Part shown: piece after piece, positions 7,590-16,609 of the stretch
Layout: each line of letters begins with the position of its first letter
Position numbering within the stretch: the first letter of the stretch is position 1
Assembly: GCA_020851555.1 (NCBI GenBank)
Contig: JADZCM010000020.1
Span: forward strand, 1-43,127
Length of the DNA: 43,127 bases
Reading direction: 5' to 3'
From: Bryobacterales bacterium
GTDB taxonomy: Bacteria > Acidobacteriota > Terriglobia > Bryobacterales > Bryobacteraceae
Notes under the pieces: model-generated
Seen by the model: only the letters and a program-made list of their open reading frames with translations
Database searches by the model: none
Told to the model about the DNA's origin: nothing
Translations under genes and position numbers: made by a program

Positions 7590-8582
7590 TCACCTCGCCG
7601 CGGCGGACATCTCCGTGCCGAGGAGGTGGTCTTCGTAGGCGTAGTCCGGGGCCTTGTGGTCGTAGTGCCGCACGTACCAGCGGTAGGTCGCTTTCAACCC
7701 TTCCTGGAAGCCGGTGGGCCGGAAGCCCAGGACCCGCTGCGCCTTGCTGACCGCCTGAGTAATAGGCGGCAGATCGAAGTTCTGCCCGAAATAGAGCCGC
7801 GGTCCCGGGACGGCGCCGGCCGCGCGCAGGATGCGCTCCCGGGGGATGCGCACGACCTGCGCCTTCTTCGACGCCGCCCCGGCCAGCGCCTCCACGAGTT
7901 CGGTCTGGGTCACGGGACGCAGATTCGCAATATTGAAGGCGTGTCCGACGGCGGCCGGCGCCTCCATGACCCGCAGGCAGGCCCAGACGAGGTCCTTGAC
8001 GTACACGAACTGCATGAGGCGGCGGCCGTCGCCGGGGACGATGATCGGGCGCTTGTCGCGCAGGCGGTCCCAGAAAAAAGCCTCGCGGTAGAACGGGTTG
8101 CCCGGGCCGTAGACAAACGGGGGCCGCAACGTCACCACCGGCAGGCCGGTTCGCTGGTGAAGCCGGAACAGCGCCCGCTCGCTCATCGCCTTGTTCCGGA
8201 CGTAGACTTCCGGATGGTCGTCGGGGGCCAGCGCGTCGCCCTCGTGATGGTTCAGGCCGTCGCCGTAAGCCGCCACGCTGGACATGTAGATGTACCGTTC
8301 CAGCCGGTCTCCACAGGCCCGGGCCGTGGCCTCCACCATCGCGCCCGTGGTGCCGCGCTCCCAATCGTAGACGTTGTCGAAAACGACTTCGAACTCCCGG
8401 CCCGCCAGGACCCGGCGCATGGCGGCCGCATCGTTCCGGTCGGCCACGATTTCGGCCACGCGCTTGCCGAGGCCGTGCCCCGCTTTCCGGTGCAGAATGG
8501 TGACCTGGTGACCCGCCTTGAGCAGGCCGGCCACCAGAGGCCGTCCAATAAAGAGAGTGCCTCCGATTACGAGGGTGTTCAT
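7590..8582 (-). CDS. NAD-dependent epimerase/dehydratase (extended SDR)
   Basis: A 330-residue extended short-chain dehydrogenase/reductase. The Rossmann motif is GGTLFIG at residues 7-13 (a variant of GxxGxxG). The active site is MSSVAAYG at 100-107 with Tyr127-x3-Lys131 (YVRNK), and the sugar-domain region LRPPFVYGPGNPFYREAFF follows. Such enzymes act on nucleotide sugars or on reduced inositol-type substrates. The gene lies 22 bases downstream of inositol-3-phosphate synthase on the same strand, so a role in inositol or sugar-nucleotide metabolism is plausible, but I cannot name the substrate. The GGTLFIG variant also occurs in mRNA-binding-type SDRs, which is an alternative. It converges with the deacetylase gene, leaving 7 bases. 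Confidence 0.88.
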   Translation of the reverse strand: MNTLVIGGTLFIGRPLVAGLLKAGHQVTILHRKAGHGLGKRVAEIVADRNDAAAMRRVLAGREFEVVFDNVYDWERGTTGAMVEATARACGDRLERYIYMSSVAAYGDGLNHHEGDALAPDDHPEVYVRNKAMSERALFRLHQRTGLPVVTLRPPFVYGPGNPFYREAFFWDRLRDKRPIIVPGDGRRLMQFVYVKDLVWACLRVMEAPAAVGHAFNIANLRPVTQTELVEALAGAASKKAQVVRIPRERILRAAGAVPGPRLYFGQNFDLPPITQAVSKAQRVLGFRPTGFQEGLKATYRWYVRHYDHKAPDYAYEDHLLGTEMSAAAR

Positions 8583-8604
8583 CGACTGCGGAGTTCAGAA
8601 CTGC

Positions 8605-9924
<1,320 letters not shown>

Positions 9925-9954
9925 CGGCTTGTTTCTCCTTGGCTGGTCTCTGCT

Positions 9955-9984
9955 TTGGAGACCATTTGGACGAAATGTTATACT
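9955..9984 (+). promoter_or_regulatory. Promoter of the LytTR regulator
   Basis: A TATACT -10 at 9979-9984 lies 9 bases before the chosen GTG start (9994), with a weak TTGGAG -35 at 9955-9960 and an 18-base spacer. A start site near 9991 would give an almost leaderless message. No Shine-Dalgarno sequence precedes the GTG, which agrees with that reading. Confidence 0.5.
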
Positions 9985-9993
9985 ACCATTCTC

Positions 9994-10770
9994 GTGACTG
10001 ACGGCGCGACGGCGAGCCTGGGAGCGATTATCGTCGACGACGAGCAGTTGGCCCGCGACGAACTGTCCTTCCTGCTCAAGGAATTCCCGGACATCGAGAT
10101 CATCGGCACCGGCGCGAACGGCCTGGAGGCTCTGCGGCTGATCGAGAAACTGGAGCCGGACGTCGCCTTTCTCGACGTGCAGATGCCCGGACTCGACGGC
10201 CTAGGCGTGATCCGCAAGGCCCGCGAGAAGGGGTTCGCGCTGCCGCACTTCATTCTGGCAACGGCTTACGACCAGTATGCTATACAGGCTTTCCGTCTCG
10301 AGGCTCTGGACTATCTGCTCAAGCCCGTCGAGAGGGAAAGGCTCGCCGAGACCATCGAACGCGTCCGCCGGCAGCTCCAGGAGAAGCAGAAAGCGGGAGC
10401 GGCCGAGCCGGCGCCGGGCAGGCCGGGGCCGCAGCGCACCAAGCTCCTGGTCCGGAGCGGCAACCGCAGCTTCATCGTGGACGCCCGGGATGTGGTTTAC
10501 GCCTCTATCGACGACGGGCTCATAACCATGGTGGCGACCTCCGTGGAGGGGCAATCGAACTACCGGACGCTGGAGGAGCTACAGTCCAATCTGGATCCGG
10601 ATGTCTTCTGGCGCGTGCACCGGTCCTACCTGGTGAATATCAACCGGATCAAGGAAGTCATCCCCTGGTTCAAGTCCAGTTACCAGATACGCATGGATGA
10701 CAAGAAGCAGACCGAGATCCCGGTCAGCCGCGTGCAGACCAAGCGGCTCCGCAGCCTCCTGAAGCTGTAA
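9994..10770 (+). CDS. LytTR-family response regulator
   Basis: A 258-residue two-component regulator. The receiver domain spans residues 10-125: acidic pocket Asp15-Asp16 (IVDDE), phospho-acceptor Asp61 (AFLDVQMPG), switch Thr90 and Lys110 in LLKP. A short linker then leads to a LytTR DNA-binding domain (about 150-255) with VRSGNRSFIVDARDVVYAS, FWRVHRSYLVNINRIKEV and PVSRVQTKRLRSLL. An in-frame ATG or equivalent at 9913 would add 27 residues unlike any receiver; the GTG at 9994 fits the conserved domain edge and the -10 element. No histidine kinase is encoded next to it, so its sensor is elsewhere or it is an orphan. LytTR regulators often bind paired direct repeats; I did not identify a site. 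Confidence 0.93.
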   Translation: MTDGATASLGAIIVDDEQLARDELSFLLKEFPDIEIIGTGANGLEALRLIEKLEPDVAFLDVQMPGLDGLGVIRKAREKGFALPHFILATAYDQYAIQAFRLEALDYLLKPVERERLAETIERVRRQLQEKQKAGAAEPAPGRPGPQRTKLLVRSGNRSFIVDARDVVYASIDDGLITMVATSVEGQSNYRTLEELQSNLDPDVFWRVHRSYLVNINRIKEVIPWFKSSYQIRMDDKKQTEIPVSRVQTKRLRSLLKL

Positions 10771-10781
10771 TCAAACTGGTC

Positions 10782-10787
10782 TATACT
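10782..10787 (+). promoter_or_regulatory. -10 element for the GH127-like gene
   Basis: TATACT lies in the 40-base gap between the LytTR gene and the glycosidase, 23 bases before its GTG. The same hexamer occurs before the LytTR gene. No -35 match is evident. It suggests that the glycosidase has its own promoter and does not depend on readthrough. Confidence 0.42.
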
Positions 10788-10810
10788 ACTCTGAGCCCGC
10801 GGAGGAAGCC

Positions 10811-12787
10811 GTGAGAAACGCCTTTGTTCTGACTCTGGCCGCCAGCCTGGCCGGCTACTGCCAGGCGCCATCCAGGACCACGCCGGCGCCCAACCGGCCG
10901 CCGCTGCAGCCCAACGCTTTCCATCAGTTGCCGCTCACTTCGGTACTGCCGAAGGGATGGCTGCTGGAACAACTGCGCATCCAGGCCAAGGGCCTCAGCG
11001 GACACCTCGACGAATTCTGGCCCGACCTGGGGCCCACGAGCGGGTGGCTGGGCGGAACCGGCGAAAGCTGGGAACGCGGCCCGTACTTTCTGGATGGGCT
11101 CGTCCCGCTGGCCTACCTCACCCAAGACGCGAGGCTGATCGCCAAAGTCAAGCGCTGGATGGATTGGACGCTCGACCATCAGCAACCTAGCGGTTGGATT
11201 GGCCCCGTCAAGAATGAGGACTGGTGGCCGAACTACGTCATGCTCAAGGCGCTGACCCAGTACCAGGAAGCCACCGGCGACGCCCGCGTCATTCCGCTCA
11301 TGCAGAAGTATTACGCCTTTCAACTCAAGCACCTGGATGAGCGGCCGCTTAAGGAGTGGGCGATCCTTCGTTGGCACGACGGCGTTCTCAGCGTCCTGTG
11401 GCTCTATAACCGGACCGGCGACCGGAGCCTTCTGGACCTCGCGCGGAAGCTGCACGGCCAGGGTCACGACTGGGAAGCTCAGTTTGCGAATTTCCTCTAC
11501 CGGGACAAGGTGACCCGGGCGGACGCCCATCTGGCGACCCACGGCGTCAACAATGCCATGGGGTTGAAGGCTGCACCCGTCTGGTGGCTGCTCACCGGGC
11601 AGAAGCAGAACCGCGACGGCTTCTACCGGATGTTCGAGATGCTGGACCGCTACCACGGGCAGCCCGCGGGGATCTTCGCCGCCGACGAGCACTACGCAGG
11701 GCGCGACCCCTCGCAGGGCACGGAACTGTGCGCGGTGGTTGAGGCTATGTTCTCCCTCGAGGTCAATCTGGCCATCCTGGGCGATCCGATGCTGGGCGAC
11801 CGGCTCGAGCGCATCTCCTATAATGCGCTGCCCGCCACCCTTTCGGCCGATCTATGGGCGCACCAGTACGACCAGCAGGCCAACCAGGTCCTCTGCACCC
11901 TGGCTACGCGGCGGTGGGTCTCCAACGGTCCCGCCGCCAACATCTTCGGCCTGGAACCGAACTTCGGCTGCTGTACCGCCAACATGCACCAGGGCTGGCC
12001 GAAGCTGGCGGCCAATCTCTGGATGGCGACGCCGGACGGAGGACTGGCGGCCGTCGCCTACGGCCCGAGCGAGGTCTCGACCCTGCTGGCGGGCGGAACC
12101 GCGGTGCGGATTGAGGAACAAACCGATTACCCCTTCCGGGAGACGGTGTCGCTGGCCGTGAGGCCGGAAAGGCAGGTCAAGTTCCCGCTCGTGCTGCGCA
12201 TTCCCGCGTGGGCGGATGGCGCCTCGGTCGCGGTGAACGGCCAAGCCATGAGCGGCGTTCAGCCCGGGCGGTTCTTCCGCGTGGAAAGGGAGTGGAGAAG
12301 CGGAGACAAGGTCGAAATCCGCTTTCCGATGCCGGTCCGGACATCCACCTGGTTCAACAACTCCATCGCCGTCGAGCGCGGCCCGCTGGTCTACTCCCTG
12401 AAGATCGGCGAGAGCTGGCACAAGATCCGGCAAATCGGGCCGGCGGCCGATTGGGAGATCTACCCTACGACGCCCTGGAACTTCGCTATAACCTTCGACG
12501 GGAAGACCCCCGCCGGGCAATTCCAGGTGCGGGAGCGGCCCCTGGGAAGCCAGCCGTTCAGCCCCGAAGGCGCGCCCGTGGAGATCCTGGCCCGCGGGAG
12601 GCGGTTGCCCTCGTGGCAGATCGTGGACGACTCGGCGGGCCCGCTGCCCTCCAGCCCGGTCCCCCCGCCTGCCCGGAATCTCCAGCCCGAGCAGGAACTC
12701 ACGCTCATCCCGTACGGCTCCGCCAAGCTGCGGGTCACCGCTTTTCCTTACATGGTTCCGGTTGCGGCGCCGGCCGCCGCCAAGTGA
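10811..12787 (+). CDS. GH127-like (DUF1680) beta-L-arabinofuranosidase family, exported
   Basis: A 658-residue secreted glycosidase starting at GTG 10811 with GGAGGA five bases upstream. Residues 1-18 form a signal peptide (MRNAFVLTLAASLAGYC); the Tyr before Cys argues against lipoprotein processing. The alpha/alpha-barrel region shows GWLGGTGESWERGPYFLDGL and THGVNNAMGLK. The zinc/cysteine active site of family GH127 is conserved in pattern: Glu305-x-Cys307 (TELCAVVE) and Cys387-Cys388 (FGCCTANMHQGW). In characterised members these supply metal ligands and the cysteine nucleophile. A beta-sandwich region follows from about residue 430. Substrate specificity (arabinofuranose or other pentoses/hexoses) cannot be read from the sequence. 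The 3' end overlaps the convergent methyltransferase gene by 53 bases. Confidence 0.88.
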   Translation: MRNAFVLTLAASLAGYCQAPSRTTPAPNRPPLQPNAFHQLPLTSVLPKGWLLEQLRIQAKGLSGHLDEFWPDLGPTSGWLGGTGESWERGPYFLDGLVPLAYLTQDARLIAKVKRWMDWTLDHQQPSGWIGPVKNEDWWPNYVMLKALTQYQEATGDARVIPLMQKYYAFQLKHLDERPLKEWAILRWHDGVLSVLWLYNRTGDRSLLDLARKLHGQGHDWEAQFANFLYRDKVTRADAHLATHGVNNAMGLKAAPVWWLLTGQKQNRDGFYRMFEMLDRYHGQPAGIFAADEHYAGRDPSQGTELCAVVEAMFSLEVNLAILGDPMLGDRLERISYNALPATLSADLWAHQYDQQANQVLCTLATRRWVSNGPAANIFGLEPNFGCCTANMHQGWPKLAANLWMATPDGGLAAVAYGPSEVSTLLAGGTAVRIEEQTDYPFRETVSLAVRPERQVKFPLVLRIPAWADGASVAVNGQAMSGVQPGRFFRVEREWRSGDKVEIRFPMPVRTSTWFNNSIAVERGPLVYSLKIGESWHKIRQIGPAADWEIYPTTPWNFAITFDGKTPAGQFQVRERPLGSQPFSPEGAPVEILARGRRLPSWQIVDDSAGPLPSSPVPPPARNLQPEQELTLIPYGSAKLRVTAFPYMVPVAAPAAAK

Positions 12788-13565
12788 GCCGCCGGTACGC
12801 CGAATCCGGCGTGAAGATGTTCCGCGCGCCGCAGCGCGGGCAGAGGTAGAAGAGGCCGCGGCGGTCCAGGTTGCCGGAAGGATGTCCCGCGCCGCAGCGC
12901 ACGCAGACGTTGGCCCACGCGTCCGCTTCGACCGGATGGGGAATCTCCCCGAAGTACATGGCCCAGCCGTAGACCGAAAGCCTCGACCGCAGCACCCTGT
13001 CGGCCAGCCGCAGAAGGCCGCTGGCCAGAACCAGGACAGACTCGCTGCCGCCCCCGGCCAGCGCCAGTCTCCTCGGCGGGCGCCTCATCATGCTGCGCCG
13101 GTTCAGGAAGGTGAAAGAAGTCAGCAGAACCCTGGTCGCCACGTGCCTGAGCCCCGTGGCCCGTTCGATCCGCCTCTCGAGCGCCCTCGGGTCGGTGAAG
13201 CGGTTGACATGCCCGCCGCCCCGCCCCAGCCAACGATAGAGCCTGTCGCAAAGGCTGTTCGCATCCGGAATCGCAACGTAGAGGGCGCCCCTGCTCTTAA
13301 CCACTCGCCCCAGTTCGTGCAGAACGCCGTCAAGGCCGGCGAAATGCTCAAGGCTATGGTTCAGGATCAGCGCATCGAAGAAGCCGCCCCGGAACGGGAG
13401 CGCGGCGGCGTCCGCCCGGACGAACGTCTCTCCGGCGGCGGCGCTTTCTTCCACGTCCACGCGGATTACGGCGGCCGGCGTCAGCGCCCTGTCGAAACTG
13501 CCGCTCCCGCTGCCGAGGTCCAGCAGGAACGCCCCCTCCGATAGTGAGCAAATGATCTCGTGCAA
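12735..13565 (-). CDS. SAM-dependent methyltransferase with C-terminal zinc ribbon
   Basis: A 276-residue protein from a TTG start preceded by AGGAGG ten bases upstream; no other start is possible, because an in-frame TAG lies just before it. Residues 12-120 form a class I methyltransferase core: LLDLGSGSGSFDRAL (SAM loop), VDVEES, ADAAALPFRGGFFDALILNHSLEHF and the strand GALYVAIPD. The methyltransferase-11-type pattern fits small-molecule or lipid/sugar methylation. The C-terminus adds CVRCGAGH and, after 19 residues, CPRCGARN, a four-cysteine zinc ribbon not usual for this fold. The gene follows the YjbQ gene with a 30-base gap. Substrate unknown. Confidence 0.82.
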   Translation of the reverse strand: MHEIICSLSEGAFLLDLGSGSGSFDRALTPAAVIRVDVEESAAAGETFVRADAAALPFRGGFFDALILNHSLEHFAGLDGVLHELGRVVKSRGALYVAIPDANSLCDRLYRWLGRGGGHVNRFTDPRALERRIERATGLRHVATRVLLTSFTFLNRRSMMRRPPRRLALAGGGSESVLVLASGLLRLADRVLRSRLSVYGWAMYFGEIPHPVEADAWANVCVRCGAGHPSGNLDRRGLFYLCPRCGARNIFTPDSAYRRLTWRRPAPQPEPCKEKR

Positions 13566-13595
13566 CCGGGAGAGGCCTCCTGGACGGTCCTCCTG

Positions 13596-14015
13596 CTACT
13601 CCCCGATGATTTTGACCAGGACCCGCTTGCGGCGGCGGCCGTCGAATTCCCCGTAGAAGATCTGCTCCCAAGGGCCGAAATCCAGCTTGCCCCTGGTCAC
13701 GGCGACCACCACCTCGCGCCCCATGACGGATCGCTTCAGATGCGCGTCGGCGTTGTCCTCGCCCGTGTTGTTGTGGTCGTATTGCGAGACCGGTTCGTGC
13801 GGGGCGAGTTGCTCCAGCCACTGATCAAAGTCGCGGTGCAGTCCGGACTCGTCGTCGTTGATGAAGACCGACGCGGTGATGTGCATCGCATTCACCAGTA
13901 CGAGGCCCTCCTGAATGCCGCTGTCCGCCAGGCAGGACCGCACCTGCGGCGTGATGTTGACGAATCCCCGCCGGCTCGGAATCTCAAACCAAAGTTCTTT
14001 CCTGTAGCTCTTCAT
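13596..14015 (-). CDS. YjbQ / UPF0047 family (secondary thiamine-phosphate synthase type)
   Basis: A 139-residue single-domain protein matching the UPF0047/YjbQ family: [21 protein letters not shown], then [20 protein letters not shown], then [13 protein letters not shown] and [10 protein letters not shown]. coli YjbQ has weak thiamine-phosphate synthase activity and homologues form trimers around a conserved His/Asp metal site; the physiological role is unclear. I use the ATG at 14015 because it opens the conserved N-terminus ([13 protein letters not shown]) and lies 9 bases after a TACAAT -10. An ATG at 14024 would abut the -10 and adds only three residues. It leads a two-gene unit with the methyltransferase. 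Confidence 0.93.
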   Translation of the reverse strand: MKSYRKELWFEIPSRRGFVNITPQVRSCLADSGIQEGLVLVNAMHITASVFINDDESGLHRDFDQWLEQLAPHEPVSQYDHNNTGEDNADAHLKRSVMGREVVVAVTRGKLDFGPWEQIFYGEFDGRRRKRVLVKIIGE

Positions 14016-14023
14016 CCATGTCA

Positions 14024-14030
14024 TATTGTA
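14024..14030. promoter_or_regulatory. Nested divergent -10 elements (yjbQ-like and 14037 gene)
   Basis: The seven bases TATTGTA read TATTGT on plus (14024-14029, four of six matches) and TACAAT on minus (14030-14025, five of six). The plus gene's ATG begins 7 bases downstream and the minus ATG 9 bases downstream. This is the second case in the window of overlapping opposite -10 boxes with starts very close by. Confidence 0.5.
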
Positions 14031-14036
14031 GGGGAG

Positions 14037-14522
14037 ATGACGGTGGAATCCGGCGGCGCACCCCAAAAGGGCAAGAGAAGGTTCCCGGCGGCCGCCGTTT
14101 TCATCCTGGTGGCCCTCCTGATTGTGGCGGGCGGCTTCTGGTACCTGGACCGGCAGTCCAAGCGAATCACGCCGCCCAAGATCGTGCTGACGCCGGAGGC
14201 CAAAGCCTACACCAAGTACCTGAAGCTGGGCGAGGTTGAAATGAAGGCCACCGACGCCTACCTCAGGCAGACGCTGGTGGAGGTGCTGGGAAAGATCACG
14301 AATTTCGGCGACCGGGATCTGGCTTCCGTGGACATCAACTGCGTGTTCTACGACCCCTACGGGCAGGTGGTGCTGCGCGAGCGGGTCTCCATAGTCCGCA
14401 GCCGGCAGGGGGGACTGAAATCTGGGGAGACGAAGAACTTCCGGCTGGCCTTCGACACCATCCCGGAAAGCTGGAACCAGGCCCTGCCGCAACTGGTAAT
14501 TGCGCAGATCGTCTTCAACTGA
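14037..14522 (+). CDS. Single-pass membrane protein, FxLYD-like domain
   Basis: A 161-residue protein. Residues 1-15 are cytoplasmic and basic (KGKRR); residues 17-36 ([20 protein letters not shown]) form one transmembrane helix. The outside part (70-160) has [33 protein letters not shown], and [13 protein letters not shown]. This arrangement resembles FxLYD/DUF-type beta-sandwich domains found in many bacterial membrane-anchored proteins of unknown function. It is the first gene of a run of seven on the plus strand and may be driven by the divergent -10 pair. No enzyme motif is seen. The domain resemblance is from pattern only. Confidence 0.75.
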   Translation: MTVESGGAPQKGKRRFPAAAVFILVALLIVAGGFWYLDRQSKRITPPKIVLTPEAKAYTKYLKLGEVEMKATDAYLRQTLVEVLGKITNFGDRDLASVDINCVFYDPYGQVVLRERVSIVRSRQGGLKSGETKNFRLAFDTIPESWNQALPQLVIAQIVFN

Positions 14523-14526
14523 CCTG

Positions 14527-14799
14527 GTGGGAAACCTGGACGAGATCAAGCGCGAACTGGCCGCGAAGGGGCAGGTTCACCTGCGGGTGAAGGTGACTCC
14601 ACGCAGCGGGCGCTCGGAGATTTCCGGCTGGCTGGCGGACGGCACCATGAAGGTACGAGTCCAGGCGCCTCCGGAAAGAGGCAAGGCGAACGAGGAACTG
14701 CGCGCGTTGCTGGCCAGAGAACTGGGCGCCAGGCTTTCCCGCATCAGCGTGACCGCGGGAACCGCGTCGCCGCTGAAGACGGTGCTGGTAAGATCATAG
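14527..14799 (+). CDS. DUF167 / YggU family protein
   Basis: About 90 residues from the GTG at 14527, four bases after the preceding stop; an earlier in-frame start at 14500 would overlap the preceding gene. The protein is one DUF167 domain: [35 protein letters not shown] and the C-terminal [16 protein letters not shown]. The ending SPLKTV replaces the more usual S-R-x-K. Family structures are small alpha/beta proteins with no established function; genes often travel with YggT/YlmE-type loci, but here it lies before KDPG aldolase. Identification is confident, role unknown. Confidence 0.88.
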   Translation: MGNLDEIKRELAAKGQVHLRVKVTPRSGRSEISGWLADGTMKVRVQAPPERGKANEELRALLARELGARLSRISVTAGTASPLKTVLVRS

Positions 14800-14803
14800 A
14801 AGC

Positions 14804-15466
14804 ATGAAAAAGCAGACCGTTCTCTCCTATATTGTCGATACCGGCATCGTGCCGATCGTGCGGGTGACCAGCGCCGAAGGCGCCATCCAGTCGATTGAGG
14901 CGATCTACCGGGGAGGAATCCGGGCGGCCGAGATCACTATGACCACTCCGGGGGCGCTGAAGGCCCTGGAGAAAGTCGCCGACAAGTTCGGGGATAAGAT
15001 CGTGCTGGGCGCCGGCACGGTGCTCGACCCTGAGAGCATGCGGGCGGCGATGCTGGCGGGCGCAGAGTTCTTCGTGTCTCCCAACCTCCGCCTTTCCACC
15101 ATCGAGATGGCCAGGCGCTACTCGAAGGTCATCATGCCGGGGGCGCTCACGCCGACCGAGATCCTGACCGCGTGGGAGGCAGGCGCGGACATCGTGAAAG
15201 TGTTTCCCTGCGGCAACGTGGGAGGGCCCAAGTACATCAAAGCCGTGAAGGCGCCGCTGCCGCAGGTCGAGATGATCCCCACCGGCGGGGTGAACCTGGA
15301 GACCACCGGCGACTTCCTCAAGGCGGGGGCCTGCGCCGTCGCCGTGGGCAGTGAACTGGTGGACGCCAAGACGGTGAAAGAGGAGCGTTTCGAGGTGATC
15401 GAGGAGCGCGCCCGGCAGTACCTGGCGGCCATCGCCAAGGCCCGCGCTGAAATGGCCGCGGCCTGA
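14804..15466 (+). CDS. eda: KDPG/KHG aldolase
   Basis: Class I aldolase cleaving 2-keto-3-deoxy-6-phosphogluconate to pyruvate and glyceraldehyde 3-phosphate (Entner-Doudoroff), and commonly 2-keto-4-hydroxyglutarate too. The 220-residue TIM barrel has Arg20 (IVPIVRV), catalytic Glu43 (AAEITMTTP), GAGTVLDPESMRAA, SPNL, MPGALTPTEIL, and the Schiff-base Lys132 in DIVKVFPCG, with PTGGVNLE binding phosphate. It starts 4 bases after the DUF167 stop. No edd or other sugar-acid gene is adjacent, so its pathway context lies elsewhere, though exported sugar-acid-type dehydratases occur at 38206 in this window. Confidence 0.94.
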   Translation: MKKQTVLSYIVDTGIVPIVRVTSAEGAIQSIEAIYRGGIRAAEITMTTPGALKALEKVADKFGDKIVLGAGTVLDPESMRAAMLAGAEFFVSPNLRLSTIEMARRYSKVIMPGALTPTEILTAWEAGADIVKVFPCGNVGGPKYIKAVKAPLPQVEMIPTGGVNLETTGDFLKAGACAVAVGSELVDAKTVKEERFEVIEERARQYLAAIAKARAEMAAA

Positions 15467-15490
15467 TGCGGATGGCAGGCTCTGCCGCAT
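15466..15490 (+). other. Hairpin after eda
   Basis: Starting at the last base of the eda stop, ATGCG (15466-15470) plus GCAG (15475-15478) can pair with CTGCCGCAT (15482-15490). This gives nine base pairs with a four-base bulge and a GCT loop. No T-tract follows, so it is not a standard intrinsic terminator. It could attenuate or process the operon message between eda and the Trm112-like gene, before a possible TAAACT -10 at 15493. Confidence 0.35.
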
Positions 15491-15510
15491 GCTAAACTTG
15501 GAGGCCGGCT

Positions 15511-15681
15511 ATGGCCATCAGTAAGGATCTGCTCGACATCCTGGTGTGCCCGCTGTGTAAGGCTCCGGTTGAGCTGAAGCAGGACGAAAACGCCCTTAAG
15601 TGCGTTCAGTGCAAGCGGGTCTATCCGATTCGGGACGACATCCCCGTGATGCTGGTCGACGAGGCCAGGATCGAAGAGTGA
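15511..15681 (+). CDS. Trm112-like zinc-ribbon protein
   Basis: A 56-residue protein beginning MAISKDLLDILVCPLCKAPVEL, with a second cysteine pair CVQC and the ending YPIRDDIPVMLVDEARIEE. This is the compact Trm112/YcaR (UPF0434) family; the CPxC-x(n)-CxxC cysteines probably bind zinc. In eukaryotes and archaea Trm112 activates methyltransferases; the bacterial short form has no settled role but often lies near lipid A and LPS genes, as here (GT9, MsbA). GGAGG lies six bases before the ATG. The P-I-R-D-D-I-P-V-M-L ending is the family signature. Confidence 0.93.
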   Translation: MAISKDLLDILVCPLCKAPVELKQDENALKCVQCKRVYPIRDDIPVMLVDEARIEE

Positions 15682-15694
15682 TACGTTCCGCCGG

Positions 15695-16609
15695 ATGGAA
15701 AGCGCTCTGGAGAGGACACCTCGCGGCGCTCGCGCGGCGGTGATCCGCCTGCGCTCGCTGGGGGATTGCATCCTTACGACGCCGGCCCTGGCGATTCTGC
15801 GCGAATACCGGCCGGACCTGGCGGTCGCCGTTGTCGTGGAGGACCGGTTCCGGCCGGTCTTCGAGGGGAATTCCGACGTGGACCAGTTGCTGCCCCCGAG
15901 CGTGCGTGAACTCCGCCGCTGGCGCCCCCACCTGTGCCTGAACCTGCACGGCGGCAACCGCAGCCTGAGACTGACCCTGCTGTCCGGCGCCGGGCTTCGT
16001 GCCGGGTTCGGCCACTACCGTGGCCGTTGCGCGTACAACGTGCGGATCCCGACGGCGCAGCAGGTGCTGGGGGTGGCCCGCACGACGCACACGGCGGAAC
16101 AACTGGCCTCCGCCATGTTTCACCTGGGCGTGCCGCAACGGGAAATCCCGCCCGCCCGGCTTTTCGCCGAGAGGAGAGAGGCGTCCCGGCCATACGCGGT
16201 TCTGCACGCCACGGCCGCCGGACCTCCCGGAAAGACCTGGCCCGCCGAAGGCTTCCTGGCCGTGGCGCGGCGGCTGGCCCGGACGCACGGCCTGGAGCCG
16301 GTCTTCATTGGAGCGGCGGACGACGACCTCTCGGCCTTCTCAAGTTTCCGCCGTGTCGCCGGCGCTCCACTGGCCGAAGTCAAGTCCCTGGTCGCCGGGG
16401 CATCCATCTTCGTGGGCAACGATTCGGGTCCGGCGCACATGGCGGCGGCGTTCGGCGTGCCCGTGGCGGTTATTTTCGGCCGCAGCGACCCGGCAGTGTG
16501 GGGACCCTGGAAGACTGTCTCCGAAGTCGTAGCAGCCCGTGGACCCATCGAGAGCGTCTCAGTGGAAGAGGTGGAAGCCGCGGTGGACCGCCTGAGGACG
16601 GGGACATGA
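15695..16609 (+). CDS. Glycosyltransferase family 9 (heptosyltransferase-like)
   Basis: A 304-residue GT-B glycosyltransferase resembling ADP-heptose:LPS heptosyltransferases, which act at the inner face of the cytoplasmic membrane. The N-terminal VIRLRSLGDCILTTPAL and the central LNLHGGNRSLRLTLLSGA belong to the acceptor domain. LHATAAGPPGKTWPAEGFLAVAR and FVGNDSGPAHMAAAFGVPVAVIFG are the family's nucleotide-sugar domain, including the NDSGPxH motif. The stop overlaps the msbA start (ATGA), so the sugar transferase and the lipid exporter are co-translated. Together with the Trm112-like gene this forms an outer-membrane lipid module. The sugar transferred is not determinable. Confidence 0.93.
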   Translation: MESALERTPRGARAAVIRLRSLGDCILTTPALAILREYRPDLAVAVVVEDRFRPVFEGNSDVDQLLPPSVRELRRWRPHLCLNLHGGNRSLRLTLLSGAGLRAGFGHYRGRCAYNVRIPTAQQVLGVARTTHTAEQLASAMFHLGVPQREIPPARLFAERREASRPYAVLHATAAGPPGKTWPAEGFLAVARRLARTHGLEPVFIGAADDDLSAFSSFRRVAGAPLAEVKSLVAGASIFVGNDSGPAHMAAAFGVPVAVIFGRSDPAVWGPWKTVSEVVAARGPIESVSVEEVEAAVDRLRTGT

